DNA of 56,376 nt from assembly GCA_029973955.1 (NCBI GenBank), contig JARKQJ010000192.1, positions 1 to 56,376 on the forward strand. The letters run 5' to 3'. Positions within the stretch are counted from its first letter, which is position 1. Every line of letters begins with the position of its first letter. The stretch is from Paludibaculum sp. GTDB taxonomy: Bacteria; Acidobacteriota; Terriglobia; Bryobacterales; Bryobacteraceae. The notes under the pieces were generated by a model that saw only the letters and a program-made list of their open reading frames with translations, searched no databases and was not told the origin of the DNA. Position numbers and translations under genes: made by a program. Shown in pieces: positions 18,901-26,991 of this stretch.

Positions 18901-19959
18901 GGTCTCGCCTTCGAGGTGGAACACGCGCCAGTCCTTGATCGATGCATTGCCGCTCCACGCGCCATAGGGACTTCTGATGGAGAGGTCCTCCAGGTCCAAC
19001 TGGTCCAGCGTCAGCCGGTAGCGCGACGCGAGTGCGACTCGCCGCATTTCGAAGCCGCGCGAGACGTAGCCCAACTGTTCGCCCCGGAGGTCGCCGGCCA
19101 GGACGAGCCCATTGTGCTCGTCGTAAGTCACCTCTCCGCCTGCATGGAGGAATCCATCCCGCACAGGGCTGGCTTCGACATCCCGCATCAGGATGGAACT
19201 CTTGAACCGGGCGTGAATTCGGGGGCGACGAAGATCCTCCAACGCGCCGGAGAATTCGATGCGGCTCTCACCCATGCGCGCCTCAGCCTGGGACACCTCA
19301 ATGCGGTTGCCTTGCAGCCAGGCGTCGAGCTGCACGGAGGGCCTGATGCCTCCGGGCAACGACACCTGCCGGGCAGAGAGGAGCGTGCGATAGCGCGGCC
19401 GCGGGCCGTCATAAGTGAGGCGCAGGTTCAGACCTTCCGCCTTGAGATCGAATTTCTTCTCATGACGGTCGTATTCAAAGAGGCCGTCTGCGATCTCCAG
19501 GCGCCCGGCCTGCAGCCGGATGAGGTCTTCCATCACGGTGCCGCTCTTGCGCGGTTTGCCGTTGTCCGGAACGTTGGTGGTGCCGTCTGGATACACGTAG
19601 ATGCGGACCTGCGGCTTCTGGACGGCCAACCGGCTGAGGCGGAAGTCGTGGCCCCACCAGGAGAGAACTCTCACGGCGGCTTCGGCGCTCTGCACCGTGA
19701 CGAACGGCTGCTGCCCTTCGCGCTCTCTGCCCTTCAGGACGAATCCCTGCACCAGCACCCGTAAGCGCAGCAGGTCCACGCGCAGCGACTGAATGGAACA
19801 CTTCCCGCCGGTGCCGGCTTCCACAGCGGCCTCGGCCTTGCGCCGCAGTGTTTCACGGACCCACTCCGAATTGGCGAACGCCGAGAGGCACACGCCCAGC
19901 ACGGCCAGCGAGCCCAGCGCGATGCCGGCGATGTACACGGCCTTGACCGGACGCCTCAT
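15985..19959 (-). CDS. TamB/YtfN-like translocation and assembly module protein (DUF490)
   Basis: Very long envelope protein (1,324 aa) anchored in the inner membrane by one N-terminal helix (about residues 8-27, YIAGIALGSLAVLGVCLSA). The rest should form a periplasm-spanning hydrophobic beta-groove of the AsmA/TamB type. The body is rich in alternating beta-strand pattern, and the C-terminal ~300 residues show the DUF490 character, including GQVNFFGNSYTISRGEVLFYN and LEIEQS-like segments ahead of the RRRFK end. TamB proteins cooperate with a BamA-family barrel in outer-membrane protein insertion or in moving phospholipid to the outer membrane. Here it directly follows a BamA-family gene and a SurA-like gene with a 4-bp overlap, which supports that role. 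Confidence 0.88.
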   Translation of the reverse strand: MRRPVKAVYIAGIALGSLAVLGVCLSAFANSEWVRETLRRKAEAAVEAGTGGKCSIQSLRVDLLRLRVLVQGFVLKGREREGQQPFVTVQSAEAAVRVLSWWGHDFRLSRLAVQKPQVRIYVYPDGTTNVPDNGKPRKSGTVMEDLIRLQAGRLEIADGLFEYDRHEKKFDLKAEGLNLRLTYDGPRPRYRTLLSARQVSLPGGIRPSVQLDAWLQGNRIEVSQAEARMGESRIEFSGALEDLRRPRIHARFKSSILMRDVEASPVRDGFLHAGGEVTYDEHNGLVLAGDLRGEQLGYVSRGFEMRRVALASRYRLTLDQLDLEDLSIRSPYGAWSGNASIKDWRVFHLEGETSDVPLAMLQGLWINEPYDWNGVFSGGLRFSGEVSAGGLQHAVLAVRQEVAPAEGQLPLNGSLDAVWRQDCACIEFAPSFLAASSARVNFQGVLGQRMEAALFATGLEGIEPIIGVLMRRADFKLPVALSNGVARVDAVVAGPLDALQVDGRVSVSNLSLDDSNFNQVDSTFRINSSRLELRDVKARRESVRVSGELSLGLQDWDAELESPFSAKLELQNGDFGNLCRLFKAPMETSGRLDLSVNLSGTLGEPFGSAHSELHNARLGPEAIQKLTGDASLSKTGSWQVTLGQAQTRLEVHGDWKHPSGDFKNGTLSWNAALSGLSLQDWQWAKVPDLPLDSVLSGDISGEVSASNGELDLKSVQASLQSPALRVGDNQMGAAKASVETKGGVAVVSASLAMPQGLAALNGSVELKGNYESEGTIRVPRLTFSQIRALMSSAGDPWPVRGFLDGELKWHGPLREPKKLNAEATIRQFQVRPRQLELPESQVDTNELVLRNSGPLVFTMDPTAIRVRSARFTALETDLQLTGAYLTGTRSPWAFDVLGKANLAVLGSFYRQLTASGSAQVTASLRGPSADPQLSGRMTISNAAFYLEDVAYGIEKVNGSIFFEKNRANIVKLDGVMGGGQFSFTGFASYTNGDLAYRLQMNTTNVRVRYPEGVSTTLDSELALTGSAARSLLSGTITIKRSGFVVSGDLASTVGNTGNPISSAALQNEFLRNLQFDVRVRSTPDAVLISNYTSDLQTHADLRLRGSPAKPVLLGSIKANQGQVNFFGNSYTISRGEVLFYNTAVVQPQVDLDLETRVRGITVYLNVNGPLSRLNVTYRSEPPLQSSEILALLTVGRAPASSSRTATTSDSIRSQTVMENSAASNTLLGTALSAGLNSRTERFFGASRIRIDPNAVGVDNLPQARLSIEQSISRDITLTYITSLNSSKQQVVRVEWDMSRQWSLIAIKDENGSFAVDFLFRRRFK

Positions 19960-20627
19960 GGCTGTGGCCCCTCCACGCGGAAGGCCGCGTCAAAGTAGCG
20001 CACGCCAAGCTGTTCGCGCATCCGCGCCAGCCATTGCTCCATCGAGGAGTTGGTCTTGGTGAGTGTGAGGATCCGCAGGATGCGGTCGCGCACTTCCTCC
20101 ATTGGAGGAAGCGGCTGCTCAGGAGAGAGAATTTTCTGCCTGGCAGTAAACTCCTTCGCGTAGTAGCTCTGGATTTCCTCTTCGGTGACCTGAACTCCGG
20201 CGGAAAAGCGGTAGTCCACAAAACGCGCCACGCTGAGCCGCCACTGGAGTTCACGCAGGAACTCCTCCTCGGTGAACCCTGCTTTGGACACGAGTTCGAA
20301 GAACTTCTCTTTCTGCTGGTGAGATTGTTGCAGGTAGCGATCCAGCGCTGTTTCGGCTTCCGCGAGAGTCGGCGGCACGTAGCGGCTCAACTCGATCTCC
20401 CGCAAAACGATGCTCTGATCCACCAGGCGCGACGCCGCTTTGCGGCGGTTCTCCTCCGTGTCCTTCACCGCCTCGCCGGAGGCCAGTGTCTCCAGGCGCA
20501 TCTGGCGTAGCACGGCGCTCATCGTCACCACCTGCTGGCCGGAAGTGGCCGCCACACGGTCCAGAATCTCGCCCGCATGTCCCAGCGGGGCGAGCAGAAG
20601 CGCCGCGATGATGCAGGAGTGTCTCAT
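19956..20627 (-). CDS. SurA-like periplasmic chaperone lacking a PPIase domain
   Basis: Exported protein of 223 aa. The signal peptide is MRHSCIIAALLLAPLGHAGE. It is followed by a SurA_N-type region (ILDRVAATSGQQVVTMSAV, then a helical stretch RRKAASRLVDQSIVLREIEL) and a second helical segment with EEFLRELQWRLSVARFVDYRF. The parvulin peptidyl-prolyl isomerase domain of full SurA is absent; the protein stops about where it would begin. ATG 20627 shares one base with the BamA-like stop (TGATG), and the 3' end overlaps the TamB-like gene by 4 bp. That makes it the middle member of a translationally coupled envelope-assembly operon. A role delivering outer-membrane proteins to the adjacent barrel is inferred. 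Confidence 0.78.
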   Translation of the reverse strand: MRHSCIIAALLLAPLGHAGEILDRVAATSGQQVVTMSAVLRQMRLETLASGEAVKDTEENRRKAASRLVDQSIVLREIELSRYVPPTLAEAETALDRYLQQSHQQKEKFFELVSKAGFTEEEFLRELQWRLSVARFVDYRFSAGVQVTEEEIQSYYAKEFTARQKILSPEQPLPPMEEVRDRILRILTLTKTNSSMEQWLARMREQLGVRYFDAAFRVEGPQP

Positions 20628-23557
20628 CAGAACGTCTGTCCGATCGAGAAGTGCCATTGGAAGGGGTTCACGCGTTGAGGCACGTTGTATTTGCCGCCGC
20701 CGCTTATGAGTTCGTCGCGCGTTCCTTCGAATCCAACAAAGCGAGGCGAGTTCGGCGCGTAGCCCAGGTCAAAGCGAATCGGACCCACTGGCGTCTTGAT
20801 GCGGAAGCCCAGGCCGAAGGCTTGCACCATGTAATCGAAATCCTGGTGGTCGCGCTGTTTGTAGCGGAAGCTCAGGTGATCCAACCGGGAGTAGACGTTT
20901 CCCATGTCGTGGAAGAGCACGGCGCCCACATTCCTGCCGATGAGCGGGAAACGCAGTTCATGCTGCATGAAGAGGAAGGCCTGGCCGCCGATGGGGAAGC
21001 CAGTGACCAGGTCTCTGGGACCGGCCTGATTGTCGGGAAAGCCGCGATGCGTGGATGAGCCGCCGGCATAGAAGTTTTCCGGAAGCGGAACAGGTTCATT
21101 GGACAGATTGTGCAGCCACCCGAAATTGGTGGAGCGCGCAAAGGTGACTTCGCGAGTGATGGGATGGTAAGTGGAGTTGCGCACCACCAGGCGCGTGTAG
21201 TTGGTGCTGGATTCCGCGAATCGCGGCGCGAAGCCAAAGTCCACCGTGTTGTAGTAACCGCTGTGGGTTTCGATCGGATCGTCGCGGTGGTCATGCGCCA
21301 GTGAGGTGGAAAGGGCGATGGTCTTCACGGGCTGCGAGTAGACCGGAATGAGGCTGGGGTCGATCGCCAGACTGGCTTCATCGATGAAGACGAAGCGGGC
21401 TGTCGCGCGGTACTGGAAGTTGAGCGTCCGCGAGATCTTGTGGCCGGCCTGGACGGAGCTCTCCGTGCGGGTGGAGGTGTAGGTGCGGACATCGCGCGAG
21501 CGGTCCAGCAGGGAGCTGAACGACAGGTTCGTGTTTTCGTTGCCGCGGAACTGCGGAGCGAGATAGCTGGCCAGGAGGCGCTGCTGGATGTTGGAGACGC
21601 GCAGGGTGGCGTTGGCGGTGTGGGCCAGTCCGAACATATTTCCCCTGGTGAGACCAACCAGCACGCGGGGCGAAAAACCTGTGCTCCCGGCCGGCGCCTG
21701 CAGGTTGTTGCCGCCTCCAATATGACCCATCTCCGCGCCAAAGCCCAGGTTGAGAGAGTACTTCTTCGCCTCTTCCAACTGCATGACGACGTACTTGTTT
21801 CTCTCCCTGCCTTCAGGGTTCTGCACCGCCACGTCCACCTTGGCGAAGATGCCGAGGTCGTACAGACGGCGTTGAGTCTCCACCATCTCACTCTGGGAAA
21901 GAGGCTCGCCGGGTTTCGGAATGACGCGCTGCATCACCAGATCGAGCCTGGTGGATTCCAGACCGCCCACCAGCACTTCCCGCACGAAATTGCGGCGGCC
22001 TTCGCGCACCAGGTATCGCAACTTCACCTTACGCGTCTGCTCTTCGGGTGTCATGGTGGCGTCGAAGGTGGCTTCCGGGTAGCCGTTATTGAAGTACCAG
22101 TTGAGAATGGAGTCGCGGTCCACGGCGACGGCTTCAAGCGAGTAGGGCTGGCCCGGGGAGGAACCGATGAGACCCTTGATCTGGTCGAGCAGTTTCAGAT
22201 CGACGCCGGCCAATTCCACTTCTTCCACCGTCCACTGCTGCCCTTCTTCGATCTCCAGATGTGCCGCGATGTCGGTGGGCTTGCCCTTCCAGTTCCGCTC
22301 CACACTGGTGCGCACGACGGCATCGCGAAATCCATTCGAGCGGTAGAGCGCTTCGATGCCCGCACGATCCTGATCCAGGAGTTCGGGGCTGAAATTGCCT
22401 CGGCGGTAGCGCGGGAAGCTGGCGGGCGCGATCATCAGCCGTTCCCGGATGGTCTGGTCGTTGAAGTACTTGTTCCCATCCACCAGCACATGAACCAGGC
22501 GATAGCGCGCGCCGCGATTCACCTGGTAGCGGATCACCTGATCGCCTTCGGGGGTCTCTTCGGGCTGGGAGAACGTCACCTTGACGTCGAAGTAACCCAT
22601 GTTGCGGAACTTGTCCGCCAGGTTCTGCTGCCCTTCCACCAGGAGGTCGCGCTCCACGGTGCGCTCCTGGAAGATGGGGATCAGCCTGCGCATCTCCGCG
22701 TCGCCGACCTTGGTGCCCTCCGCCTTGACCCGGACCCGGGGACCGGCTTCGATCTTCAAGTGTGGAGAGGTGGTGAGCGACGCCGGATCGAAGGCCAGAT
22801 CGGTGAGGCGGATGTTGGCCCGCAGATAGCCGCCTTTGCGGTAGAGATCCTGGATCCTGTTCACGCCCCGCTGGATGCGGGAATCCGTCAGTTCGTGCCA
22901 GCCGCGCAGGCCGTACCAACGCTGCCAGCCGGATTGGCGGATGAGCTTCTTTTGAGGGATCGCCAGATTCCCTTCGAACTGAGGAGCGGCGAGGCGCGCG
23001 CGCGGGCCCGGCTCCACGACGAAGCGGATGTTCATCTCTTCGGTCTGACGCTCCTCCGAGGTTGTGTAGGAGACCTTTGCGGAATAGAAGCCGTTGGCAT
23101 GCAGAACGGCAAGCAGGCTATCCACGGCAGCCGGAAGCTGCCGCTCGTCATAGGGTTCGCCCAGATTCAGCTTGGTGCTGTTGGTGAGCTGAGCTGGATT
23201 AGGCGGCTCCGGGACTCCCTGCACCGTCAGGGCGCCAATGAAGAAAGCGGGTTTCGTGTGGAAAGTCAGGCTGACCCCGTCACTTGACGAAGCCGCTTCC
23301 ACAACGATATCGCTGTAGCGTCCAGTGGCCCAAACCCGTTCAATCGCTTTGCTGAGGCTGACTTCCGTGAGGACATCGCCAGGACGGATCTGCAGGCTCA
23401 AGCCGATCTGGTCTCTCGTCAGCGGCTGATCTTTGGGTTCAAACGTGATCTCGGCAATCCTCTGCCCGTAATAGGAGGCGGGCCGGCTTTGGCCGGCGGC
23501 GGCCGCTCCTATCAGCAGACACACAAGTATCGCTACGGGTGTTTTGAGCCCGATCAC
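20627..23557 (-). CDS. BamA/TamA-family outer membrane assembly protein with POTRA domains
   Basis: Outer-membrane beta-barrel insertase of the Omp85 superfamily (976 aa). It begins with a signal peptide (LVCLLIGAAAAGQS). A long periplasmic part to about residue 600 holds several POTRA repeats; two clear ones include GARYRLVHVLVDGNKYFND and GRRNFVREVLVGG. The C-terminal barrel has the conserved loop-6 motif as HRGF, a late GPIRFDLGYAPN strand and a terminal phenylalanine (GQTF), the usual outer-membrane signal. It is longer than E. coli BamA or TamA. The start is GTG 23557, the first gene of the coupled operon with the SurA-like and TamB-like genes. The company of TamB favours a TamA-like role; BamA cannot be excluded. 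Confidence 0.88.
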   Translation of the reverse strand: MIGLKTPVAILVCLLIGAAAAGQSRPASYYGQRIAEITFEPKDQPLTRDQIGLSLQIRPGDVLTEVSLSKAIERVWATGRYSDIVVEAASSSDGVSLTFHTKPAFFIGALTVQGVPEPPNPAQLTNSTKLNLGEPYDERQLPAAVDSLLAVLHANGFYSAKVSYTTSEERQTEEMNIRFVVEPGPRARLAAPQFEGNLAIPQKKLIRQSGWQRWYGLRGWHELTDSRIQRGVNRIQDLYRKGGYLRANIRLTDLAFDPASLTTSPHLKIEAGPRVRVKAEGTKVGDAEMRRLIPIFQERTVERDLLVEGQQNLADKFRNMGYFDVKVTFSQPEETPEGDQVIRYQVNRGARYRLVHVLVDGNKYFNDQTIRERLMIAPASFPRYRRGNFSPELLDQDRAGIEALYRSNGFRDAVVRTSVERNWKGKPTDIAAHLEIEEGQQWTVEEVELAGVDLKLLDQIKGLIGSSPGQPYSLEAVAVDRDSILNWYFNNGYPEATFDATMTPEEQTRKVKLRYLVREGRRNFVREVLVGGLESTRLDLVMQRVIPKPGEPLSQSEMVETQRRLYDLGIFAKVDVAVQNPEGRERNKYVVMQLEEAKKYSLNLGFGAEMGHIGGGNNLQAPAGSTGFSPRVLVGLTRGNMFGLAHTANATLRVSNIQQRLLASYLAPQFRGNENTNLSFSSLLDRSRDVRTYTSTRTESSVQAGHKISRTLNFQYRATARFVFIDEASLAIDPSLIPVYSQPVKTIALSTSLAHDHRDDPIETHSGYYNTVDFGFAPRFAESSTNYTRLVVRNSTYHPITREVTFARSTNFGWLHNLSNEPVPLPENFYAGGSSTHRGFPDNQAGPRDLVTGFPIGGQAFLFMQHELRFPLIGRNVGAVLFHDMGNVYSRLDHLSFRYKQRDHQDFDYMVQAFGLGFRIKTPVGPIRFDLGYAPNSPRFVGFEGTRDELISGGGKYNVPQRVNPFQWHFSIGQTF

Positions 23558-23599
23558 TGACTGTCATCTTAACAACCCCCATTGATACGATTGAGATAC

Positions 23600-24616
23600 A
23601 TGTCCGACCCACAGAGGGAACGCTACAGCCGCCAGATTCTCTTTCCTGGCCTTGGGGAACAAGGACAGGATCGCCTGGCCCGATCCACAGTGGCCGTCAT
23701 CGGCTGCGGCGCGTTGGGCGCCTTCCAGGCCGGAGCGCTGGCCCGAGCCGGCGTCGGCCGCCTGCTCCTCATCGACCGTGACTTCGTGGAGCTGAGCAAC
23801 CTCCAGCGCCAGTGGCTCTTCGAGGAATCCGACGCGCGCGAGGCAATGCCGAAGGCGATCGCCGCGGCGCGGGCCATCGCCAGGATCAACTCCGCCATCG
23901 AAGTCCGTCCGCTCGTGGCCGATTTTTCGCCCGACAATGCCGCCGAACTCACCGAAGGCGCGGACCTGTTTCTGGATGCCACGGACAACTTCGAAACGCG
24001 CTACCTCCTGAACGACCTCGCCGTGGACCGCGCCGTGCCCTGGATCTACGGCGGCGCCGTCGGCTCCTATGGCTTATCCATGCCCATCGTTCCCGGCATT
24101 ACAGCCTGCTTCGAGTGCATCTACCCGGAGCCGCCGACAGGGCCTCAGCCGACCTGCGAGACAGCCGGAGTCCTCAATACCATTACGTCCCTGGTGGCCT
24201 CCTGGCAGGTCTCGCTGGCCTACCGCTTGCTCTGCGGCCATCCTGTGGAGCCTCGCATCACGACCTTCGACGCCTGGACGGGCACCACCCGCCAGATCAA
24301 CATGCCAGCGCAGGACCCGGCGTGTCCGGCCTGCGCGCAGCGCTCCTGCCGGCATCTGAACGGCGATTCCCGCCCCCCCATCAGCCTCTGTGGACGCAAC
24401 GCCGTCCAGATCCACGACCGCAAGCGCCCCATCGACCTGGAGGCCCTCGCCGCCCGTCTTGCACCGCTCGGCGAGGCGCGCCAGAATGGCTTCGCCTTGC
24501 GCTTTGTCACGCCTCCCTATGAGTTGACCGTGTTCCCCGACGGCCGTGCGATCATCAAGGGTACGCAGGATCCGGGTTTGGCCCGCAGCTTGTATTCGCG
24601 CTACATCGGCAATTGA
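23600..24616 (+). CDS. ThiF/MoeB-family adenylyltransferase
   Basis: E1-like enzyme that adenylates the C-terminal glycine of a ubiquitin-like sulfur carrier (ThiS or MoaD) for thiamine or molybdopterin synthesis. The nucleotide-binding motif GCGALGAFQAG is at residues 35-45. A DRDFVELSNLQRQ segment carries the Arg and Asp residues used for ATP. The probable thioester cysteine is C186 in PTCETAGVL, and the zinc ligands are C170/C173 (CFEC) with a later CPAC pair. The last ~85 residues form the extra domain seen in many non-enterobacterial ThiF proteins (ELTVFPDGRAIIKGTQDP). ATG 23600 is chosen since the alignment starts with SDPQRERYSRQI. It follows TACGAT by 8 nt with no Shine-Dalgarno. The carrier protein is not nearby. 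Confidence 0.9.
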   Translation: MSDPQRERYSRQILFPGLGEQGQDRLARSTVAVIGCGALGAFQAGALARAGVGRLLLIDRDFVELSNLQRQWLFEESDAREAMPKAIAAARAIARINSAIEVRPLVADFSPDNAAELTEGADLFLDATDNFETRYLLNDLAVDRAVPWIYGGAVGSYGLSMPIVPGITACFECIYPEPPTGPQPTCETAGVLNTITSLVASWQVSLAYRLLCGHPVEPRITTFDAWTGTTRQINMPAQDPACPACAQRSCRHLNGDSRPPISLCGRNAVQIHDRKRPIDLEALAARLAPLGEARQNGFALRFVTPPYELTVFPDGRAIIKGTQDPGLARSLYSRYIGN

Positions 24617-24640
24617 AACCAGCCATCCTCGGGTTACACT
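24613..24640 (+). promoter_or_regulatory. Promoter of tRNA-Val
   Basis: TTGAAA (24613-24618), a 16-nt spacer and TACACT (24635-24640) resemble a sigma-70 promoter ending 10 nt before the mature tRNA 5' end. The -35 element overlaps the stop codon of the thiF-like gene. Confidence 0.55.
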
Positions 24641-24650
24641 CAAAGAAGCG

Positions 24651-24727
24651 GGGCGGTTAGCTCAGTTGGTTAGAGCGCCTGCCTTACAAGCAGGAGGTCG
24701 GGGGATCGTGACCCTCACCGCCCACCA
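24651..24727 (+). tRNA. tRNA-Val (anticodon TAC), unusual T-loop
   Basis: Full cloverleaf with encoded CCA. The acceptor stem GGGCGGT pairs with ACCGCCC. The D-arm contains AGCTCAGTTGGTTAGAGC. The anticodon arm is CCTGC-CTTACAA-GCAGG with anticodon TAC, which reads valine. The T-stem is GGGGG/CCCTC with one G-U pair. The T-loop reads ATCGTGA rather than the near-universal TTCRANY, so T54, A58 and T60 are replaced by A, T and A. Confidence 0.93.
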
Positions 24728-24799
24728 TCCCCCCGCGTGCCCCCCTCAAGTCCGCTGCGCCGGCCTGTCGTGCTACCGTACGGGAAGTTTCACACCGGC

Positions 24800-26968
24800 A
24801 TGCGTCGCTCGCTCATCGCACTTCTTTTCCTTGCTCTGCTCACGGCGGGTTTCTACTGGAAGCTCACCCGGCCGCTGGAGGAGTACGTCTGGTTCGACCA
24901 CCCGGACATGGTCGGGCTGGAGATTCCGCGCCTGGAGTTCCAGGCTCGTGAAATGCACCGCGGCCGCTTTCCGCTGTGGGATCCGCACATCTGGATGGGG
25001 CAGCCGCTGATTGGCCAGACCCAGCCTGGACCCATCTATCCTTTGAACCTGCTGATGCTGGCCGCGCCTCTGGACGCAAACCGGCACATCCGGTTTTCCA
25101 CGCTGAACTGGTACTTCATCGCGCTCCACTTCATCGCCGCGGCGGGCGCCTATCTGTTATGCCGCGGATTGAAGCGATCGCAGATCGCCTCCGTGCTGGG
25201 CGCGGGCGCGTTCGCCTTCGCCGGATTCACCGGCAGCGTCGCCTGGCTGGATGTTCTCAATGGCGCGATCTGGATTCCATTCATCGTCCACCACACCATT
25301 CGAGCCATTCGCGAGAACAGCCCCCGGCAGGCCGGCATCGCGGGCGTCTTCATGGGTGTGGCCTGGCTCAGCGGACATCATGAGGTTCCACTGCTCACCT
25401 CGCTGGCGGTGGCGGCGGTTTGGATTCTCTGCCGGCGTTTCGTGCTGGGCGCGATGTGGATGGCAGTCACCGGTTTGATCGCCGCCGGGCAGATGCTGCC
25501 GACCATCGAATTCGGCAGGTTGGCCCAGCGTTGGGGTCCGGCCAACGGTCCGGTGCGCTGGGAGGATCCCATCGCCTATCTCTCCGCCACGATCTACAGT
25601 CTGACCCCCAGGAATCTGGCCGGCGTCGTGATTCCCGGACACGGAACGAATGCGGACTCCACCGCTTTCCTGGGTATCGTCACGGTGGCACTGGCGGCGC
25701 TGGCCATCGCCACGATGTGGCGTCTGCGCACGGTGCGGGGCCTCGCCCTGTTGGCCATCGCCACGGCCATTTTCGCACTGGGCGCTTTCACTCCCATCCA
25801 CGGGTGGCTGTCGTCCACGATCCCGATGCTCAGCAAGGCGCGCATCCCCTCACGCGCCGTGGTGCTGCTGGACTTCGCTCTGGTGGTGCTGGCCGCCTAC
25901 GGCGCCGATCAGTTCCTGCGAAGACGCGGCCTGCGCGCCGCGCGGCGCATCGGCACGGTGACGGGGGCGGTGGGCGCCCTCACTCTGGTGGCCGCTCTCA
26001 TCTTCCGCGCGGACGTCTCCGATGCGACGCTGCTTTCCGCCTTCGTGGCGCTGGGTTTCTGTGCCCTGGAACGCACGTGCGGCAACTTGCCCCGCCACGC
26101 CACGGCCGCTTTGCTCCTGCTGATGATGCTGACGGAGTGGCACCTCGCTTTCACCAAGCCCTGGAAAAGCCGCTACGAAGAGAATGCGCAGACATTCGCG
26201 GGAATGCTGAAAGCGTACGAGGACGTCGCCACGTATTTGAAGCAGCAGCCAGGCGCCACACGCATCCGCCTGAACGACCGCCTGCTGCCGTTCAACTTCG
26301 GCGACTACATGGGCATCGACCAGCACGAAGGCTACCTCGCCGGCGTCACCAGCAATCTGCTGCTGTGGGGACGCCACACCGGGAAAGCGCAACGCATGCT
26401 GGCCATCACGCACTACGTCAGCCGCGAACCCGACCTGCCCACGCTCCAACTGGCGTGGCAGGGGCGCGGGACGAACGTCTTCCGCGTGACGGATCCGCTG
26501 CCGCGCGCACGCTCCGTGCACAGAGCCGAAACCGTCCCCAGCGCCGGGCACCTGGGTTTGCGCATCGGCGAGGAGTCGTTCGATCCGGCCATCACGGCCG
26601 TGCTGGTGAATGATGCCGTCTCGCTGGAGTCCTGCGGCGGTGACGAAGTCGCTATCGTCTCTTATGCACCCAACCGGGTCCGCCTCAAAGCCGACATGAA
26701 ATGCCGCGGGCTGGTGATCCTGGCCGATACGGACTTTCCGGGCTGGCAGGCCGCAGTCGACGGCCGGCCCGCGAAGATCCTGCCGGTGTACGGCGCGCTG
26801 CGCGGCGTGGTGGCCGAAGCCGGCTCGCACGAGATCGATTTCCGCTACCGTCCCATCTCGGTCTACGCCGGCGCCGGATTGCTCGTGTCGGGTCTGGTTC
26901 TCGCCCTGGTGCTCGCCTTCTTCCCTGGCCGGCGAAAGAAGAAGGGCGCCGTTGCCGGCGCCCTCTGA
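24800..26968 (+). CDS. YfhO-like polytopic membrane protein
   Basis: Large integral membrane protein (722 aa) with about a dozen hydrophobic helices in the first ~440 residues, then a soluble C-terminal domain and a final membrane helix (VYAGAGLLVSGLVLALVLAFF). The early loop with EFQAREMHRGRFPLWDPHIWMGQP, split across the first periplasmic segment, is characteristic of the YfhO/GT-C-fold family. Members are linked to glycosylation of wall polymers or lipids in some bacteria, but most are uncharacterised. ATG 24800 (MRRSLIALLFLALL) was chosen: it begins the first helix, while the longer GTG 24737 start adds a proline-rich stretch right behind the tRNA. The last codons overlap a hairpin shared with the convergent porin gene. 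Confidence 0.8.
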   Translation: MRRSLIALLFLALLTAGFYWKLTRPLEEYVWFDHPDMVGLEIPRLEFQAREMHRGRFPLWDPHIWMGQPLIGQTQPGPIYPLNLLMLAAPLDANRHIRFSTLNWYFIALHFIAAAGAYLLCRGLKRSQIASVLGAGAFAFAGFTGSVAWLDVLNGAIWIPFIVHHTIRAIRENSPRQAGIAGVFMGVAWLSGHHEVPLLTSLAVAAVWILCRRFVLGAMWMAVTGLIAAGQMLPTIEFGRLAQRWGPANGPVRWEDPIAYLSATIYSLTPRNLAGVVIPGHGTNADSTAFLGIVTVALAALAIATMWRLRTVRGLALLAIATAIFALGAFTPIHGWLSSTIPMLSKARIPSRAVVLLDFALVVLAAYGADQFLRRRGLRAARRIGTVTGAVGALTLVAALIFRADVSDATLLSAFVALGFCALERTCGNLPRHATAALLLLMMLTEWHLAFTKPWKSRYEENAQTFAGMLKAYEDVATYLKQQPGATRIRLNDRLLPFNFGDYMGIDQHEGYLAGVTSNLLLWGRHTGKAQRMLAITHYVSREPDLPTLQLAWQGRGTNVFRVTDPLPRARSVHRAETVPSAGHLGLRIGEESFDPAITAVLVNDAVSLESCGGDEVAIVSYAPNRVRLKADMKCRGLVILADTDFPGWQAAVDGRPAKILPVYGALRGVVAEAGSHEIDFRYRPISVYAGAGLLVSGLVLALVLAFFPGRRKKKGAVAGAL
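26942..26963 (-). terminator. Terminator hairpin for the convergent porin gene
   Basis: AGGGCGCC and GGCGCCCT flank a 6-nt loop (GTTGCC). On the minus strand the stem is followed by CTTCTTCTTT, which is T-rich enough for a weak intrinsic terminator. The hairpin lies within the last codons of the YfhO-like gene. Confidence 0.5.
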
Positions 26969-26991
26969 TCGTTGCTGGAGTCTCTTGGCTG

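Noticed and set aside
21440..23287. Plus-strand open frame opposite the BamA-family gene
   Set aside because: Antisense shadow of a gene with POTRA and barrel motifs.
13861..24650. dif site near the GC-skew inflection
   Set aside because: The short intergenic gaps (13828-13868, 23558-23599, 24617-24650) contain nothing resembling the XerCD consensus.
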